64,000 nt of DNA from Microbacterium sp. Root166 (GCF_001427145.1 NZ_LMGL01000001.1:186823-250822), one strand, 5' to 3'. Shown: positions 27,392 through 35,954, counted from the first letter of the stretch. A program made the numbers and translations. Notes: generated from the sequence alone by a model not told the origin.

Positions 27392-28981
27392 ATGGTCGAT
27401 GCCGCCCGCACCCCCGTCCGTGACGTCGTGATCGTGGGCGGCGGACACAACGCCCTCGTCGCGGCCGCCTACCTCGCCCGCGCCGGACGCACGGTGACCG
27501 TGCTCGAGCGGCAGGACCACGTCGGCGGCGCCGCCGTGTCGGAGCGGCCCTGGGCCGGCATCGACGCGCGCCTCTCGCGCTACTCGTACCTCGTCAGCCT
27601 GCTGCCCGCGCGGATCATCGCCGATCTCGGCCTGGACATCGCGCTCACGCGGCGTCGCTACTCGTCGTACACGCCGGATCCGGCCGACCCGTCGCGGGGC
27701 GTGCTCGTCGACACCGGGGATGCCGCCGCCACGGCCGCCTCGTTCGGCCGCGTCACTGGATCCACCGGCGAGGCCGAGCGCTTCGCGGCCTTCTACGACC
27801 GCATCTCTCCGGTCGCCCGCACCCTCTTCCCCACCGTGACCGATCCGCTGCCGCGGCGGTCCGCGGTGCGGCGACGCCTGGGCGACGACCGGCTCTGGAA
27901 CGACCTCTTCGAGCAGCCGCTCGGAGCGGTGCTGCGCTCGTCGCTCGACAGCGACATCGCGCGTGGCATCGCGCTCACCGACGCCCTGATCGGCACGTTC
28001 GCCTCGTCCGATGACCCGAGACTGAGTCAGAACCGCTGCTTCCTGTACCACGTGATCGGCGGCGGCACCGGTGACTGGGACGTGCCCATCGGCGGCATGG
28101 GCAAGGTCAGCGGCGAGCTGGAGCGTGCGGCACGGGATGCCGGCGCCGAACTCCGCACGGACTGCGAGGTCACCGCGGTGAGCCCCGACGGCGAGGTCGA
28201 GCTGGCCGGCGGCGAGCGGCTGCACGCGCGGCTCGTGCTCAGCGGCGTCGGTCCCGCCGTGCTCGACCAGCTGCTGCGGGCGGGCGGCGCGGTGTCGACC
28301 GCTCCCCCGGCCGCACCCGAAGGCGCCCAGGTGAAGGTGAACATGCTGCTGCGCCGGCTCCCCCGGCTGCGCGACTCGGCGGTGTCGCCCGAGGCCGCGT
28401 TCGCGGGCACCTTCCACATCAACGAGACCATGACCCAGCTCGACGATGCCTACCGCGCGGCGGCGGGCGGCGGCATCCCGGATCCGCTGCCGGCCGAGAT
28501 CTACTGCCATTCGCTCACGGACCCGTCGATCCTCGGCCCCGACCTGCGTGCCTCGGGCGCCCAGACCCTCACGCTGTTCGGCCTGCAGGTGCCGCATCGG
28601 CTCATCGCCGGGTCTGATCGGGATGCCGCGCGCTCCGCGCTGCTGGATGCCGCCGAGCGCTCGCTCGACTCGGTGCTGGCCGAGCCCATCCGCGACGTGG
28701 TGTTCGAGGCGCCGGACGGCACCCCGTGCATCGAGGCGCGAACGACGGCGGACCTCGAGGAGTCGCTCGGCATGGCCGGCGGCGACATCTTCCACGGACT
28801 GCTGTCGTGGCCGTGGGCAGGCGACGACGAGGACTTAGACTCCCCGGCACGGCGGTGGGGCGTGGCGACGGCGCACGAGCGCGTACTGCTGTGCGGCTCC
28901 GGCGCGCGCCGCGGCGGGGCCGTGAGCGGCATCGGCGGGCACAACGCCGCGATGGCCGCGCTGGAGTACCTCGCGGACTGA
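27392..28981 (+). CDS. FAD-dependent oxidoreductase (phytoene-desaturase-like)
   Basis: This 529-residue flavoprotein has an N-terminal dinucleotide-binding motif, DVVIVGGGHNALVAAAYLARAGRTVTVLERQDHVGGAA (residues about 11-48). The C-terminal FAD-contacting motif is RVLLCGSGARRGGAVSGIGGHNAAMAAL. Between them lies the amine-oxidase/phytoene-desaturase-like substrate domain. CrtI-like members carry out carotenoid desaturation, but this group (often annotated NAD(P)/FAD-dependent oxidoreductase) is not proven to do so, and no carotenoid genes are beside it. The ATG at 27392 is preceded at 6 nt by TACCGT, consistent with a leaderless mRNA. It is convergent with the membrane-protein gene downstream. 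Confidence 0.88.
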   Translation: MVDAARTPVRDVVIVGGGHNALVAAAYLARAGRTVTVLERQDHVGGAAVSERPWAGIDARLSRYSYLVSLLPARIIADLGLDIALTRRRYSSYTPDPADPSRGVLVDTGDAAATAASFGRVTGSTGEAERFAAFYDRISPVARTLFPTVTDPLPRRSAVRRRLGDDRLWNDLFEQPLGAVLRSSLDSDIARGIALTDALIGTFASSDDPRLSQNRCFLYHVIGGGTGDWDVPIGGMGKVSGELERAARDAGAELRTDCEVTAVSPDGEVELAGGERLHARLVLSGVGPAVLDQLLRAGGAVSTAPPAAPEGAQVKVNMLLRRLPRLRDSAVSPEAAFAGTFHINETMTQLDDAYRAAAGGGIPDPLPAEIYCHSLTDPSILGPDLRASGAQTLTLFGLQVPHRLIAGSDRDAARSALLDAAERSLDSVLAEPIRDVVFEAPDGTPCIEARTTADLEESLGMAGGDIFHGLLSWPWAGDDEDLDSPARRWGVATAHERVLLCGSGARRGGAVSGIGGHNAAMAALEYLAD

Positions 28982-28997
28982 GCGGCGAACGTGGCTG

Positions 28998-29960
28998 CTA
29001 CGGCCGGGGCGGCAGCGGGGGTGGCGGCGGGAAGCCCTCGTAGCCCGGGGCGGCCGGTGCAGGCGGCGGGCTGGTCTGGGTCCCGGCGGCCGGCTCGTGT
29101 CCTGCCGCCTCATGCTCGGGCGCGGTGAAGACGTGCGCCCCGGGCGAGGGATAGCCCGTGTAGTAGGCGTTCCAATCGGGCGAGCCGTCGGGCAGCATCG
29201 GCAGCGGCGTGCGGGCGTCGACGTAGGTCGGCCACGGCAGCAGCTCCTGCGCCGGAGCGGCCGGCTCGGCGGCGAGGTGCTGCGGCGGGATCGGCGCGGT
29301 GCCGTACCCGGCGGCGACGCTGCGCGGTCCCCTCGGGGCGAGCAGGGTGTTGATGAGCGGGATGAGGGCGGTGCCGACGGCGGCGAGGATCGCGACGGCC
29401 ACCACCACGCGCCAGTAGATGTCGGGCAGGTCGAGGTACTCGCCCAGCATCAGCGGGATGACGAGGAGCACCGCGAGACACACGACGAGGATGATCGTGA
29501 CGATCGCCAGGGCCCGGGTGAACGTGGTGTCGTTCCGCTGGAGCGCCCGCACGTAGAGCCGCAGGTACAGCAGCGTCAGCTGCAGCACCAGGACGATCAG
29601 CAGGAACTGGATGAGGCGGCTCGAGCCGCTCCACCACGTGCGGTCCGGCATCCAGATCATCACGGCGCCGATGAGCAGGATGGCGACCCACACACCCATG
29701 CTCGCAAGCGCGAACCAGGCCGGCCGCCGCGGCGCGAGGTGCGCATCGAGGATCGCCGCGCCGGCGAAGCCTGCCAGCAGGAGGATGGTGAAGAAGGCCC
29801 GGCCGACGATGTCCTGCTGGTCGCCCACGAGCACCCAGACCACGCACACGACGGCCGCGGCGATCAGTGCGCCGATCGCGACCCAGACCGCGACCCGCAG
29901 CAGCGACGAGGCGGGGGCGCCCTGCGGCGCCGGCGCGGTGTGAGGGGCAGGCACGGTCAT
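28998..29960 (-). CDS. Membrane protein of unknown function
   Basis: This 320-residue protein has about six predicted membrane spans between residues 20 and 210 (for example LRVAVWVAIGALIAAAVVCVVWVLV and ALAIVTIILVVCLAVLLVIPLMLG). A long Pro/Ala-rich, probably disordered C-terminal tail follows, ending PPPPPLPPRP. I recognise no family. The ATG at 29960 has GAGAGG as ribosome-binding site. It lies between a convergent FAD oxidoreductase and a divergent 66-residue gene, and the context gives no hint of function. Confidence 0.75.
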   Translation of the reverse strand: MTVPAPHTAPAPQGAPASSLLRVAVWVAIGALIAAAVVCVVWVLVGDQQDIVGRAFFTILLLAGFAGAAILDAHLAPRRPAWFALASMGVWVAILLIGAVMIWMPDRTWWSGSSRLIQFLLIVLVLQLTLLYLRLYVRALQRNDTTFTRALAIVTIILVVCLAVLLVIPLMLGEYLDLPDIYWRVVVAVAILAAVGTALIPLINTLLAPRGPRSVAAGYGTAPIPPQHLAAEPAAPAQELLPWPTYVDARTPLPMLPDGSPDWNAYYTGYPSPGAHVFTAPEHEAAGHEPAAGTQTSPPPAPAAPGYEGFPPPPPLPPRP

Positions 29961-30080
29961 GGTGGTCCTCTCTGTCGCGGGGCGACCCGCGTCCTCATCC
30001 TCGCACGCAGCGCGCGCCGTGCGTCAGGGTTGTGGACAGTCGCCGGGTACGCTCGATGTTCCATCGAGGAAGGAATGCCC

Positions 30081-30281
30081 GTGGCACGACGGCCGGCTCC
30101 CGCCCCCATCCGCACGCCCCGGCGCGGACACGCCGTGGTGCGCATCTCCGTCGTCGACGAGAACGGCTTCGTCCACGATTACGCCCCCGTCGAGGCGCCA
30201 CTCGGCGCCGTGCGCGATGCCGTGACGATCCTCCACCTGCAGCGCCCCGAGACCGCCACCGCCGAGGTCACCGCCGGCTGA
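30081..30281 (+). CDS. Small conserved-looking protein of unknown function
   Basis: This 66-residue protein has a basic Pro-rich N-terminus (ARRPAPAPIRTPRRGHAVVR) followed by a compact alpha/beta-like region (ISVVDENGFVHDYAPVEAPLGAVRDAVTILHLQRP). An in-frame ATG at 30075 touches the ribosome-binding site AGGAAGG, so the GTG at 30081, 7 nt from it, is the better start. It has no signal peptide or membrane span. Coding is supported by strong GC at third codon positions and a good ribosome-binding site. Function is unknown. Confidence 0.6.
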   Translation: MARRPAPAPIRTPRRGHAVVRISVVDENGFVHDYAPVEAPLGAVRDAVTILHLQRPETATAEVTAG

Positions 30282-30311
30282 GCCGCGGCATCCGCCATTT
30301 CGCGAGCTATG

Positions 30312-30356
30312 GCCACTTCGCAAGACGAATACTCCGGATGCCGCTTGCGAAGTGGC
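30312..30356. repeat. REP-like intergenic palindrome
   Basis: A perfect 13-bp inverted repeat, GCCACTTCGCAAG / CTTGCGAAGTGGC, with a 19-nt loop. Weaker outer pairing (CCATTTCGCGAG near 30294 with CTCGTGCGATGTGG near 30359) suggests a longer imperfect hairpin of about 78 bp. It lacks a T tract. Confidence 0.55.
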
Positions 30357-30398
30357 GATCTCGTGCGATGTGGCGCAAGGCAGCGCGGGCCCGGGAAA

Positions 30399-30443
30399 CC
30401 AGAAACCCCCGGAGACCGGGGGCTGGTGGTGGCGAGTGAGGGA
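30399..30443 (-). pseudogene. tRNA-Tyr 3'-end remnant with its own terminator hairpin
   Basis: On the minus strand, 30443-30427 reads TCCCTCACTCGCCACCA, 17 nt identical to the 3' end (T-arm side, acceptor and CCA) of the intact tRNA-Tyr 107 bp away. It is followed at once by the hairpin CCCCCGG-TCT-CCGGGGG and TTTCT. The rest of a tRNA is missing upstream, so this looks like the decayed copy of a tandem tRNA gene, or an attachment-site-like duplication. Confidence 0.55.
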
Positions 30444-30491
30444 CTCCGGTGCTCGCTCCGCTCGCTCCTCCCCGAATCCCGCTCCTCAGAT

Positions 30492-30534
30492 AGATGCGAA
30501 AAGGGCCCCGCTGCGCGGAGCCCTTTTCGCATCT
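30492..30534 (-). terminator. Terminator hairpin after tRNA-Tyr
   Basis: A 20-bp stem with one mismatch (arms 30492-30511 and 30515-30534, AGATGCGAAAAGGGCCCCGC and its near-complement) with loop TGC begins at the CCA end of tRNA-Tyr. It contains AAAAGGG/CCCTTTT. Confidence 0.75.
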
Positions 30535-30618
30535 GGTGGCGAGTGAGGGATTCGAACCCCCGAATGCTGAGCAGTCTGATTTACAGTCAGATCCCTTTGG
30601 CCGCTTGGGTAACTCGCC
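30534..30618 (-). tRNA. tRNA-Tyr(GTA), CCA encoded
   Basis: This 85-nt class II tRNA has acceptor GGCGAGT/ACTCGCC, anticodon stem TCTGA/TCAGA around CTGTAAA (anticodon GTA), a long variable arm (CTGCTCAGCATTCG region), T-loop TTCGAAT, and an encoded CCA, unlike the two tRNAs at 24.6 kb. A TAAGAT -10 candidate lies at 30667-30672. Confidence 0.94.
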
Positions 30619-30716
30619 AGGGCGTACCCGTCCGACTTGTGCAGACGACCGGAGACGCGATTCATTATCTTACGCTGTCTCGGCCGGTGCTCGAAATCGA
30701 AGCCACGACCTGCGGA

Positions 30717-31628
30717 TCAGGTGCCGATCCGGTCCAGATCGCGGCCCTCCAGCGCCGCCGGAGTGCGCAGCAGCGCCCCCTCGAATCGGCAGGTCGCGGC
30801 TGCGACATCCATCGCGAATTGCAGAACCTCGCCCCACTCCTCGCCGTCCGGTTCACGATCGATGAGGGCCTCGACGGATGCCGCGAACGCGGCGTCGCCG
30901 GCACCCATCGTGTCGACGATGCGCCCCGGCAGGTGCGAGATCGGCCGGGTGACCACGACCCCGTCCGCCTCCAGCGTCGCACCGGTCGCACCCTCGGTCG
31001 CCAGCACCGCTCCGACACCCAGGTCGACCAGTCGCGCCCGCAGCGCGTCGACGTGCTCGCGGTAGAGAAGCCTGGCGTCGTCCTCGCCCACCTTTACCAG
31101 CGCCGCACCGGCGGCGAGCCGCTCGAACCCGCTCACGAAGCGGTCGCGGTCGTGCAGCATCCCGAGCCGGGGGTTGGGGTCGATGGCCAGCGGCGCGCCG
31201 GAAGCCGCAACGGCTTGGGCCAGCTCGGCGGTCTGCTCCTCATCGTCGAACGCGAAGCAGCTCACGGCGACGAGCGCGGCATCCGCCATCGCCGCCCTCT
31301 CGGCCTCGCCGAAGCGGATCCGGCGCTGCTGAGAGGCCTCGTTGAAGACGTACTGGGGCTCGCCACCGCCGCTGCGAGTGCTGACCGCGCGTGCGGTGCC
31401 GAGCGGCGACGGCGTCGCGAGCAGCGTGACGCCGTAGTCGGCGAGATACGAGCGGATGTGCGCGCCCGGCTCATCGTCGCCGACCATCGCGATCAGGGTC
31501 GCGGGAACGCCCAGCCGGGTGAGGCCCACCGCCACGTTGAGCGCCGCACCGCCGACGAACTCGCGCACGCCGTTGTCGTTGCGCAGCTCGTCGATGAGCG
31601 CGTCGCCGACAACGACCACGCCGCTCAA
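30717..31628 (-). CDS. PfkB-family sugar kinase
   Basis: This roughly 303-residue kinase should phosphorylate a sugar or nucleoside with ATP. It has the N-terminal PfkB signature GGAALNVAVGLTRLG (residues about 24-38), a substrate/ATP region AIDPNPR, and the C-terminal signature DTMGAGDAAFAASVEALI with the catalytic Asp and anion hole GAGD. The closest visible type is fructokinase-like, but 2-keto-3-deoxygluconate or ribose are not excluded. A TTG start at 31628 overlapping the FBP-domain gene stop (TTGA) is the best fit; the only nearby alternative is a GTG four codons in. It is translationally coupled to that gene. Confidence 0.87.
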   Translation of the reverse strand: MSGVVVVGDALIDELRNDNGVREFVGGAALNVAVGLTRLGVPATLIAMVGDDEPGAHIRSYLADYGVTLLATPSPLGTARAVSTRSGGGEPQYVFNEASQQRRIRFGEAERAAMADAALVAVSCFAFDDEEQTAELAQAVAASGAPLAIDPNPRLGMLHDRDRFVSGFERLAAGAALVKVGEDDARLLYREHVDALRARLVDLGVGAVLATEGATGATLEADGVVVTRPISHLPGRIVDTMGAGDAAFAASVEALIDREPDGEEWGEVLQFAMDVAAATCRFEGALLRTPAALEGRDLDRIGT

Positions 31629-32125
31629 CGGCGGCTCTCGACCGTCTCGAGCACGCGGCCGACGAAGTCCTCGGCGCGGCGGCGGGTGCCGTCGATGCGC
31701 CGGTCGACGCTCGCCCGGATCTCGCTCGGCGCGAGCGGCATGGCGAGGCGGACGTTCTCGTGACACGACAGGTCGGCGCACATGTACGTGCCGACGCTGT
31801 CGCCGTGCTCGCCGGCCTGGGCGGCCTTGCGGGCCGTGAAGAGCGAGACCTGGTCGCCGGGCTGCATCGTGTGGCACACGTTGCACATGCCGGACCGCGC
31901 ACGCGACGTGCCCTCGGCCGCCCGCAGCACGACGCCCCGCGGCATCCCGTCGATCTCGGCGATGAGGTAGCCGCGACCGCGGGTGCGCGGGTCGCGCCAG
32001 GCGAAGAAGTCGAGATGGTCCCAGTCGGCCAGCAGGAAGTCGCTCGGCAGGGCGACGATCCGCAGCTCGTCGGGCGACGCGTTCACGAACGACGAACGGA
32101 CGTCGTCTTCGGTCAGTGGGCGCAT
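31625..32125 (-). CDS. FBP-domain (EF-G-binding C-terminal treble-clef) protein
   Basis: This 166-residue protein matches the FBP domain family, the C-terminal zinc-binding domain first described in fusidic-acid-resistance/EF-G-binding proteins. The metal site is visible as GMCNVCHTM and YMCADLSCHEN (two CxxC-like knuckles). Members bind elongation factor G on the ribosome; that role here is inferred from family only. The ATG at 32125 has an ideal GGAGG ribosome-binding site, and a TAGACT -10 box lies further upstream. Its stop overlaps the start of the PfkB kinase gene, an unusual pairing. Confidence 0.88.
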   Translation of the reverse strand: MRPLTEDDVRSSFVNASPDELRIVALPSDFLLADWDHLDFFAWRDPRTRGRGYLIAEIDGMPRGVVLRAAEGTSRARSGMCNVCHTMQPGDQVSLFTARKAAQAGEHGDSVGTYMCADLSCHENVRLAMPLAPSEIRASVDRRIDGTRRRAEDFVGRVLETVESRR

Positions 32126-32203
32126 GGCACCTCCTCGCGACCCCAGTCTACGAACGACGGATGCCGCCGCCACCCTTGATCGGACGCGCGCCGCCCCGCT
32201 GCA

Positions 32204-33112
32204 TCAGCTCGACGCGGCGGGGGCCGAGGTCTCGCCGGCCTCCTCGACCATCTCGTCGACCGTCGTCCTGCGCTCGCGGATGAGGAAGCCGAACCCGAAG
32301 GCGATGAAGAACATCAGCACGCCGTACACGGCGGCGGGAAGGCTCAGCTCGACCGAGCCCAGCACGGTCTGCGCGATGACGATGGCGAGGGTGGCGTTGT
32401 GGATGCCGATCTCGAACGAGGCCGCGATGGCCTGGCGCTTACCGACCTTGAGCAGGCGCGGCACCAGGTAGCCGACGGTCAGGCTGATGAGGCAGAAGAC
32501 GATCGTGATGAGCGCGAGGCGCGCGAAGTTCTCGACGAGCAGCTCCCAGTTCGCCGCGACCGCGCCGGCGATCACGACGATCAGGATGATGACCGACGCG
32601 ATGCGCACCGGCTTGTCCATGGCCTTCGCGAACGTCGGCCAGAGCCGGCGCACGACCATGCCGATAGCGACGGGCACGAGCACGATGGCGAACACCTCCA
32701 GCACCTTGGCCCACTGCATGCCGAGCTGGCTGTCGAACGGGTCGAAGTAGATGATCGCGAAGTTCGTGATGAGAGGCAGCGTCACCACCGAGATGACGGA
32801 GTTGACCGCCGTCAGCGAGATGTTCAGCGCGACATCGCCGCGGAACAGGTGGCTGTAGAGGTTGGCGGTGGTCCCACCGGGCGAGGCGGCGAGCATCATC
32901 ATGCCGACGGCGAGCACCGGAGGCAGCTGGAAGGCCAGCACGAGGCCGAAGCAGATCGCGGGCAGCAGGACCAGCTGACACAGAAGTGCGACGACCACCG
33001 CCTTGGGCTGCTTCAGGACGCGCGCGAAGTCGCCGACGGTGAGGCTCAGGCCGAGGCCGAACATGATGATGCCGAGGGCCACGGGAAGGCCGATGGTGGT
33101 CAACGCTGACAT
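32204..33112 (-). CDS. Bile acid:sodium symporter (BASS/SBF) family protein
   Basis: This 302-residue membrane protein has about ten spans and the family's conserved stretches MLAASPGGTTANLYSHLFRGDVALN and FEIGIHNATLAIVIAQT (sodium-site and substrate region). In bacteria these carriers import organic anions such as pantoate or pyruvate-like acids with sodium, and few have been tested. The ATG at 33112 (MSALTTIGLP) is preferred because residues before it are intergenic. It is a stand-alone gene upstream of the FBP/PfkB pair on the same strand, 78 bp away. Confidence 0.92.
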   Translation of the reverse strand: MSALTTIGLPVALGIIMFGLGLSLTVGDFARVLKQPKAVVVALLCQLVLLPAICFGLVLAFQLPPVLAVGMMMLAASPGGTTANLYSHLFRGDVALNISLTAVNSVISVVTLPLITNFAIIYFDPFDSQLGMQWAKVLEVFAIVLVPVAIGMVVRRLWPTFAKAMDKPVRIASVIILIVVIAGAVAANWELLVENFARLALITIVFCLISLTVGYLVPRLLKVGKRQAIAASFEIGIHNATLAIVIAQTVLGSVELSLPAAVYGVLMFFIAFGFGFLIRERRTTVDEMVEEAGETSAPAASS

Positions 33113-33198
33113 GACACTCAGTGTGCCCGATCCTGCGACCCGGTGCCGCACACCTGTGGACGCGGGTCAGGGCGTGTCGTGGCGGGGAACGGCTGAGC

Positions 33199-33984
33199 TC
33201 ACCAGCCCAGACGACGCGCGACGGCGTCGGCTGCCGCCGTCGGGAACTCGTCCCACCCGGGCTCGAGGATCTCGCGCGTCAGATCGAACAGGTCGCGAGC
33301 CGCGGCCTCGGCCGGCTGCTCGACCGCCGCAGCGATGCGGGCGGCCCACTCCGGGAAGTCGCGTTCGAAGCGGCGCACCGGATCGATCGTGTCGCGGAGG
33401 GTGGTGGATGCCTCGGCGAAGCGTCCGCGGATCGTCCGGACCAGAAGCTGCATCGCCCACTGGCGGATGAAGACGCCGCCGTTGAGCACCTCGCCTCGGC
33501 GCACCCGCCCCACGCCGATGAGCAGCTTCACCAGGATGAGCCGGGCGTCGTTGGCCGGGTCGTAGCGGTCACCGGCCTGGGCCCGTGCGCGTGACTCGGC
33601 GATCAGCGTGGCCGTGGTGCCCGCCGCATCGTCGACGACGACCGTCGCGTCCTCCGCCAGGGCACCGGCGAGCTCCGCGGCATCCGAGAAGGCGAATTCG
33701 AACACGTGCCCGTCGTCGTACACGGCCGCGAAGCCGATGTCCCCCTCGCGCGCCGTGAGCACGAGCCTGTCGTGATCGGGCAGCCACGACAGGTCGGGGC
33801 GGATCTCGGCGCCGCGCCCTGCCTCGGTGAGGGCGAAGAAGTCGTGGTCGGACCACTCGTCACGGCGGTGGGATGCCGCATCCGACGCCGATCCGAGCAG
33901 CACGAGGCCGATCATCCCGTCACGGTCGCGGACTCCCTCGGCGAGGCCGTCGCTCAGGGCCTGGAAGCGGTCGGGGCTCGTCAC
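33199..33984 (-). CDS. Nucleotidyltransferase-domain protein coupled to the amylase gene
   Basis: This 261-residue protein has a minimal nucleotidyltransferase signature, GLVLLGSASDAASHRRDEWSDHDFFAL: GS followed by DxD (D-H-D) metal ligands, near residues 25-50. A helical C-terminal domain follows (NDARLILVKLLIGVGRVRRGEVLNGGVFIRQW), as in lincosamide/aminoglycoside nucleotidyltransferase-like proteins. The target is unknown; antibiotic modification is not established. The GTG start at 33984 overlaps the GH13 stop (GTGA), so it is made together with the maltodextrin operon, an unexpected partner for a sugar system. Confidence 0.82.
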   Translation of the reverse strand: MTSPDRFQALSDGLAEGVRDRDGMIGLVLLGSASDAASHRRDEWSDHDFFALTEAGRGAEIRPDLSWLPDHDRLVLTAREGDIGFAAVYDDGHVFEFAFSDAAELAGALAEDATVVVDDAAGTTATLIAESRARAQAGDRYDPANDARLILVKLLIGVGRVRRGEVLNGGVFIRQWAMQLLVRTIRGRFAEASTTLRDTIDPVRRFERDFPEWAARIAAAVEQPAEAAARDLFDLTREILEPGWDEFPTAAADAVARRLGW

Positions 33985-35954
33985 TGGGCCTCCACGATGT
34001 CGGCGGGGGTGGGCTGGTCGGTATCGGTGACGCCGCGCGACACCTCGTCCTCGGCGGTGTCGGGCGCCGGCGCAGGAACCTCGACGCCCGGCAGCAGCCA
34101 GACCGCGAACGCGGGACCGTCGGCGGCGAACACGACGCCCCCGTCGTCGGCGACGGCCAGTGTCGCGTCGCCGAACAGCTGCGTGGCGCGGTCGGCTCCG
34201 GAGAGGACGCCCGGCAGAAGCTCGGCGTCGGCGTCGCCGCGCGTGGCCAGCACGAGGACGCTCTCGTCGGCCGACTCCCGCACGAACGCGACCGTCTCGT
34301 CGTCGACGTGGACCCAGCGGAAGCCGCCGGTCCGCAGCGCGGGGTGCGCCCGCCGCAGCGCGATGAGCTCGCGGTAGAGCGCAAGGCGCGAGGCGACCTC
34401 GGGCTCGGACTCGCTCCCCCACGGAATCGGCGTGCGGCTGGACTCGCCGTCGGCGCCCACGAGACCGAACTCATCGCCCGCGAAGAGCACCGGAACCCCC
34501 GGCATGGTCAGCGAGAGACCGACCGCCACAGGGATCGTGCCCGGGGCCGCGTTCGTCGCGAAACGCCCGGTGTCGTGCGTGTCGAGAGGCTGCATGTTGC
34601 CCAGGCGCACACGCCACGGGATGCCGGCGGTGAACCGGGTGACCGCCGCCGCGAACTCGCTCGCGCTGTAGCGCGGAATGCCGCCGATGGGCTGCCCGAA
34701 GAACCACGGCTCGGTGATCTCGTCGCCGTTCGCGTCGAGGTACGGCTTGCCGGTCGGCTCGCTGAGCCAGCCCCACAGCGGGCGGGTGAACGACGGATAC
34801 GTCATCGCGCCGTGCCAGCCGTCACCCTGCAGGTCGCTCGCGGCGTCGTTGGTCGACTCCCCCAGCAGGATGGTGTCGGGGTTGATCGCACGCATGGTCT
34901 CGGCCAGCAGCGCCCGCACCTCGGCGTTCAGATCGACGTCGCCGAGGCGTCCGGTCATGTTCGCGACGTCGATTCGCCAGCCGTCGGCGTTGTACGGCGG
35001 CTTGAGCCAGCGCGCCACGATCGAGTCCTCGCCCGAGACGAACCGGCGGCGCAACTCGTCCGAGAACCAGTCGAACTTCGGCAGGCTCGGGTACCCGAGC
35101 CACGAGACGTACTCGGTGTTGGCGTCGTCGGTGAAGTAGTAGAACTCCTCTTCGGGCGCGCCGGGGCGACCGAGCGCCGCCTGGAACCACTCGTGGCTGT
35201 CGCCGGAGTGGTTGCTCGTGAGATCGCCGATGACACGGATGCCGCGGGCGTGCGCCGCCTCGACCAGCCGGACGTAGGCCTCATCGCCGCCCAGCAGCGG
35301 GTCGACGCGGTCGAAGCTCGAGGCGTCGTAGCGGTGGTTGGACTCGGCCGGGAAGATCGGCGTGAGGTACAGCAGGTCGACGCCGAGCTCTACGAGGTGA
35401 TCGAGCTTGTCGACGACGCCGTCGAGGTCGCCTCCGTAGAACTGCTGCGAGCGCGCCGGCATCACGGGGTCGACGGGATCGGTCCAAGCGGCCGGGATCG
35501 CCCAGGCCGGCGTGGGGCGCTCATCAGCCGTAGCGGAACGAGCGAACCGGTCAGGGAAGACCTGGTACATCACCGACTCGTTCAGCCACGCCGGCGGGGG
35601 CGGAGACGTGATGAGGGCGAAGTCCTCGGCGTCGAGCGTCTCGATCGTGTGGAGGCCGGTCTGGTTGACCCACTCGACGCGGCCGTCCTCGTGCTGCAGC
35701 ATCCATCGATAGCCGTGCCGGGGATTGCGTACCGTCACCCGCGCCTGCCACCAGTCCCAGCCGTCGGCGGTGCCGATGGCCTCGGCGTCGTCCCACTCCG
35801 GTTCGTGATCGGGATTCGAGCGCGTGCGCACCGCCGCGAGCGGACCGTAGCCGGCCGGCACCCGCAGGCGCACCGCCACGACGTCGCCGAGCGACGGCGC
35901 GGAGTCGGACACGTGCAGCGGAGAGCCGTCGTGGTGGGGCAGGGCGCGGTTCAT
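33981..35954 (-). CDS. GH13 alpha-glucosidase/maltodextrinase-like enzyme
   Basis: This 657-residue enzyme lacks a signal peptide and should hydrolyse imported maltodextrins. An N-terminal beta domain (about 1-110) precedes the GH13 barrel. Conserved regions are VIGDLTSNHSGD (region I), GWRIDVANM (region II, nucleophile Asp), LLGEST (region III, acid Glu) and LDTHDTGR (region IV, transition-state Asp). The FYGGDLDGVVDKLDHL stretch is typical of neopullulanase/cyclomaltodextrinase-like members. A C-terminal beta domain and a Pro/Asp-rich tail of about 40 residues end the protein. It is fourth in the operon after malE, malF and malG, 66 bp after malG. Confidence 0.93.
   Translation of the reverse strand: MNRALPHHDGSPLHVSDSAPSLGDVVAVRLRVPAGYGPLAAVRTRSNPDHEPEWDDAEAIGTADGWDWWQARVTVRNPRHGYRWMLQHEDGRVEWVNQTGLHTIETLDAEDFALITSPPPPAWLNESVMYQVFPDRFARSATADERPTPAWAIPAAWTDPVDPVMPARSQQFYGGDLDGVVDKLDHLVELGVDLLYLTPIFPAESNHRYDASSFDRVDPLLGGDEAYVRLVEAAHARGIRVIGDLTSNHSGDSHEWFQAALGRPGAPEEEFYYFTDDANTEYVSWLGYPSLPKFDWFSDELRRRFVSGEDSIVARWLKPPYNADGWRIDVANMTGRLGDVDLNAEVRALLAETMRAINPDTILLGESTNDAASDLQGDGWHGAMTYPSFTRPLWGWLSEPTGKPYLDANGDEITEPWFFGQPIGGIPRYSASEFAAAVTRFTAGIPWRVRLGNMQPLDTHDTGRFATNAAPGTIPVAVGLSLTMPGVPVLFAGDEFGLVGADGESSRTPIPWGSESEPEVASRLALYRELIALRRAHPALRTGGFRWVHVDDETVAFVRESADESVLVLATRGDADAELLPGVLSGADRATQLFGDATLAVADDGGVVFAADGPAFAVWLLPGVEVPAPAPDTAEDEVSRGVTDTDQPTPADIVEAQ

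Noticed and set aside
30440..30480. GAGCGAGCGGAGCGAGC-type string as a CRISPR or repeat array
   Set aside because: It is a single short GC-rich internal repeat with no spacers and no further units.
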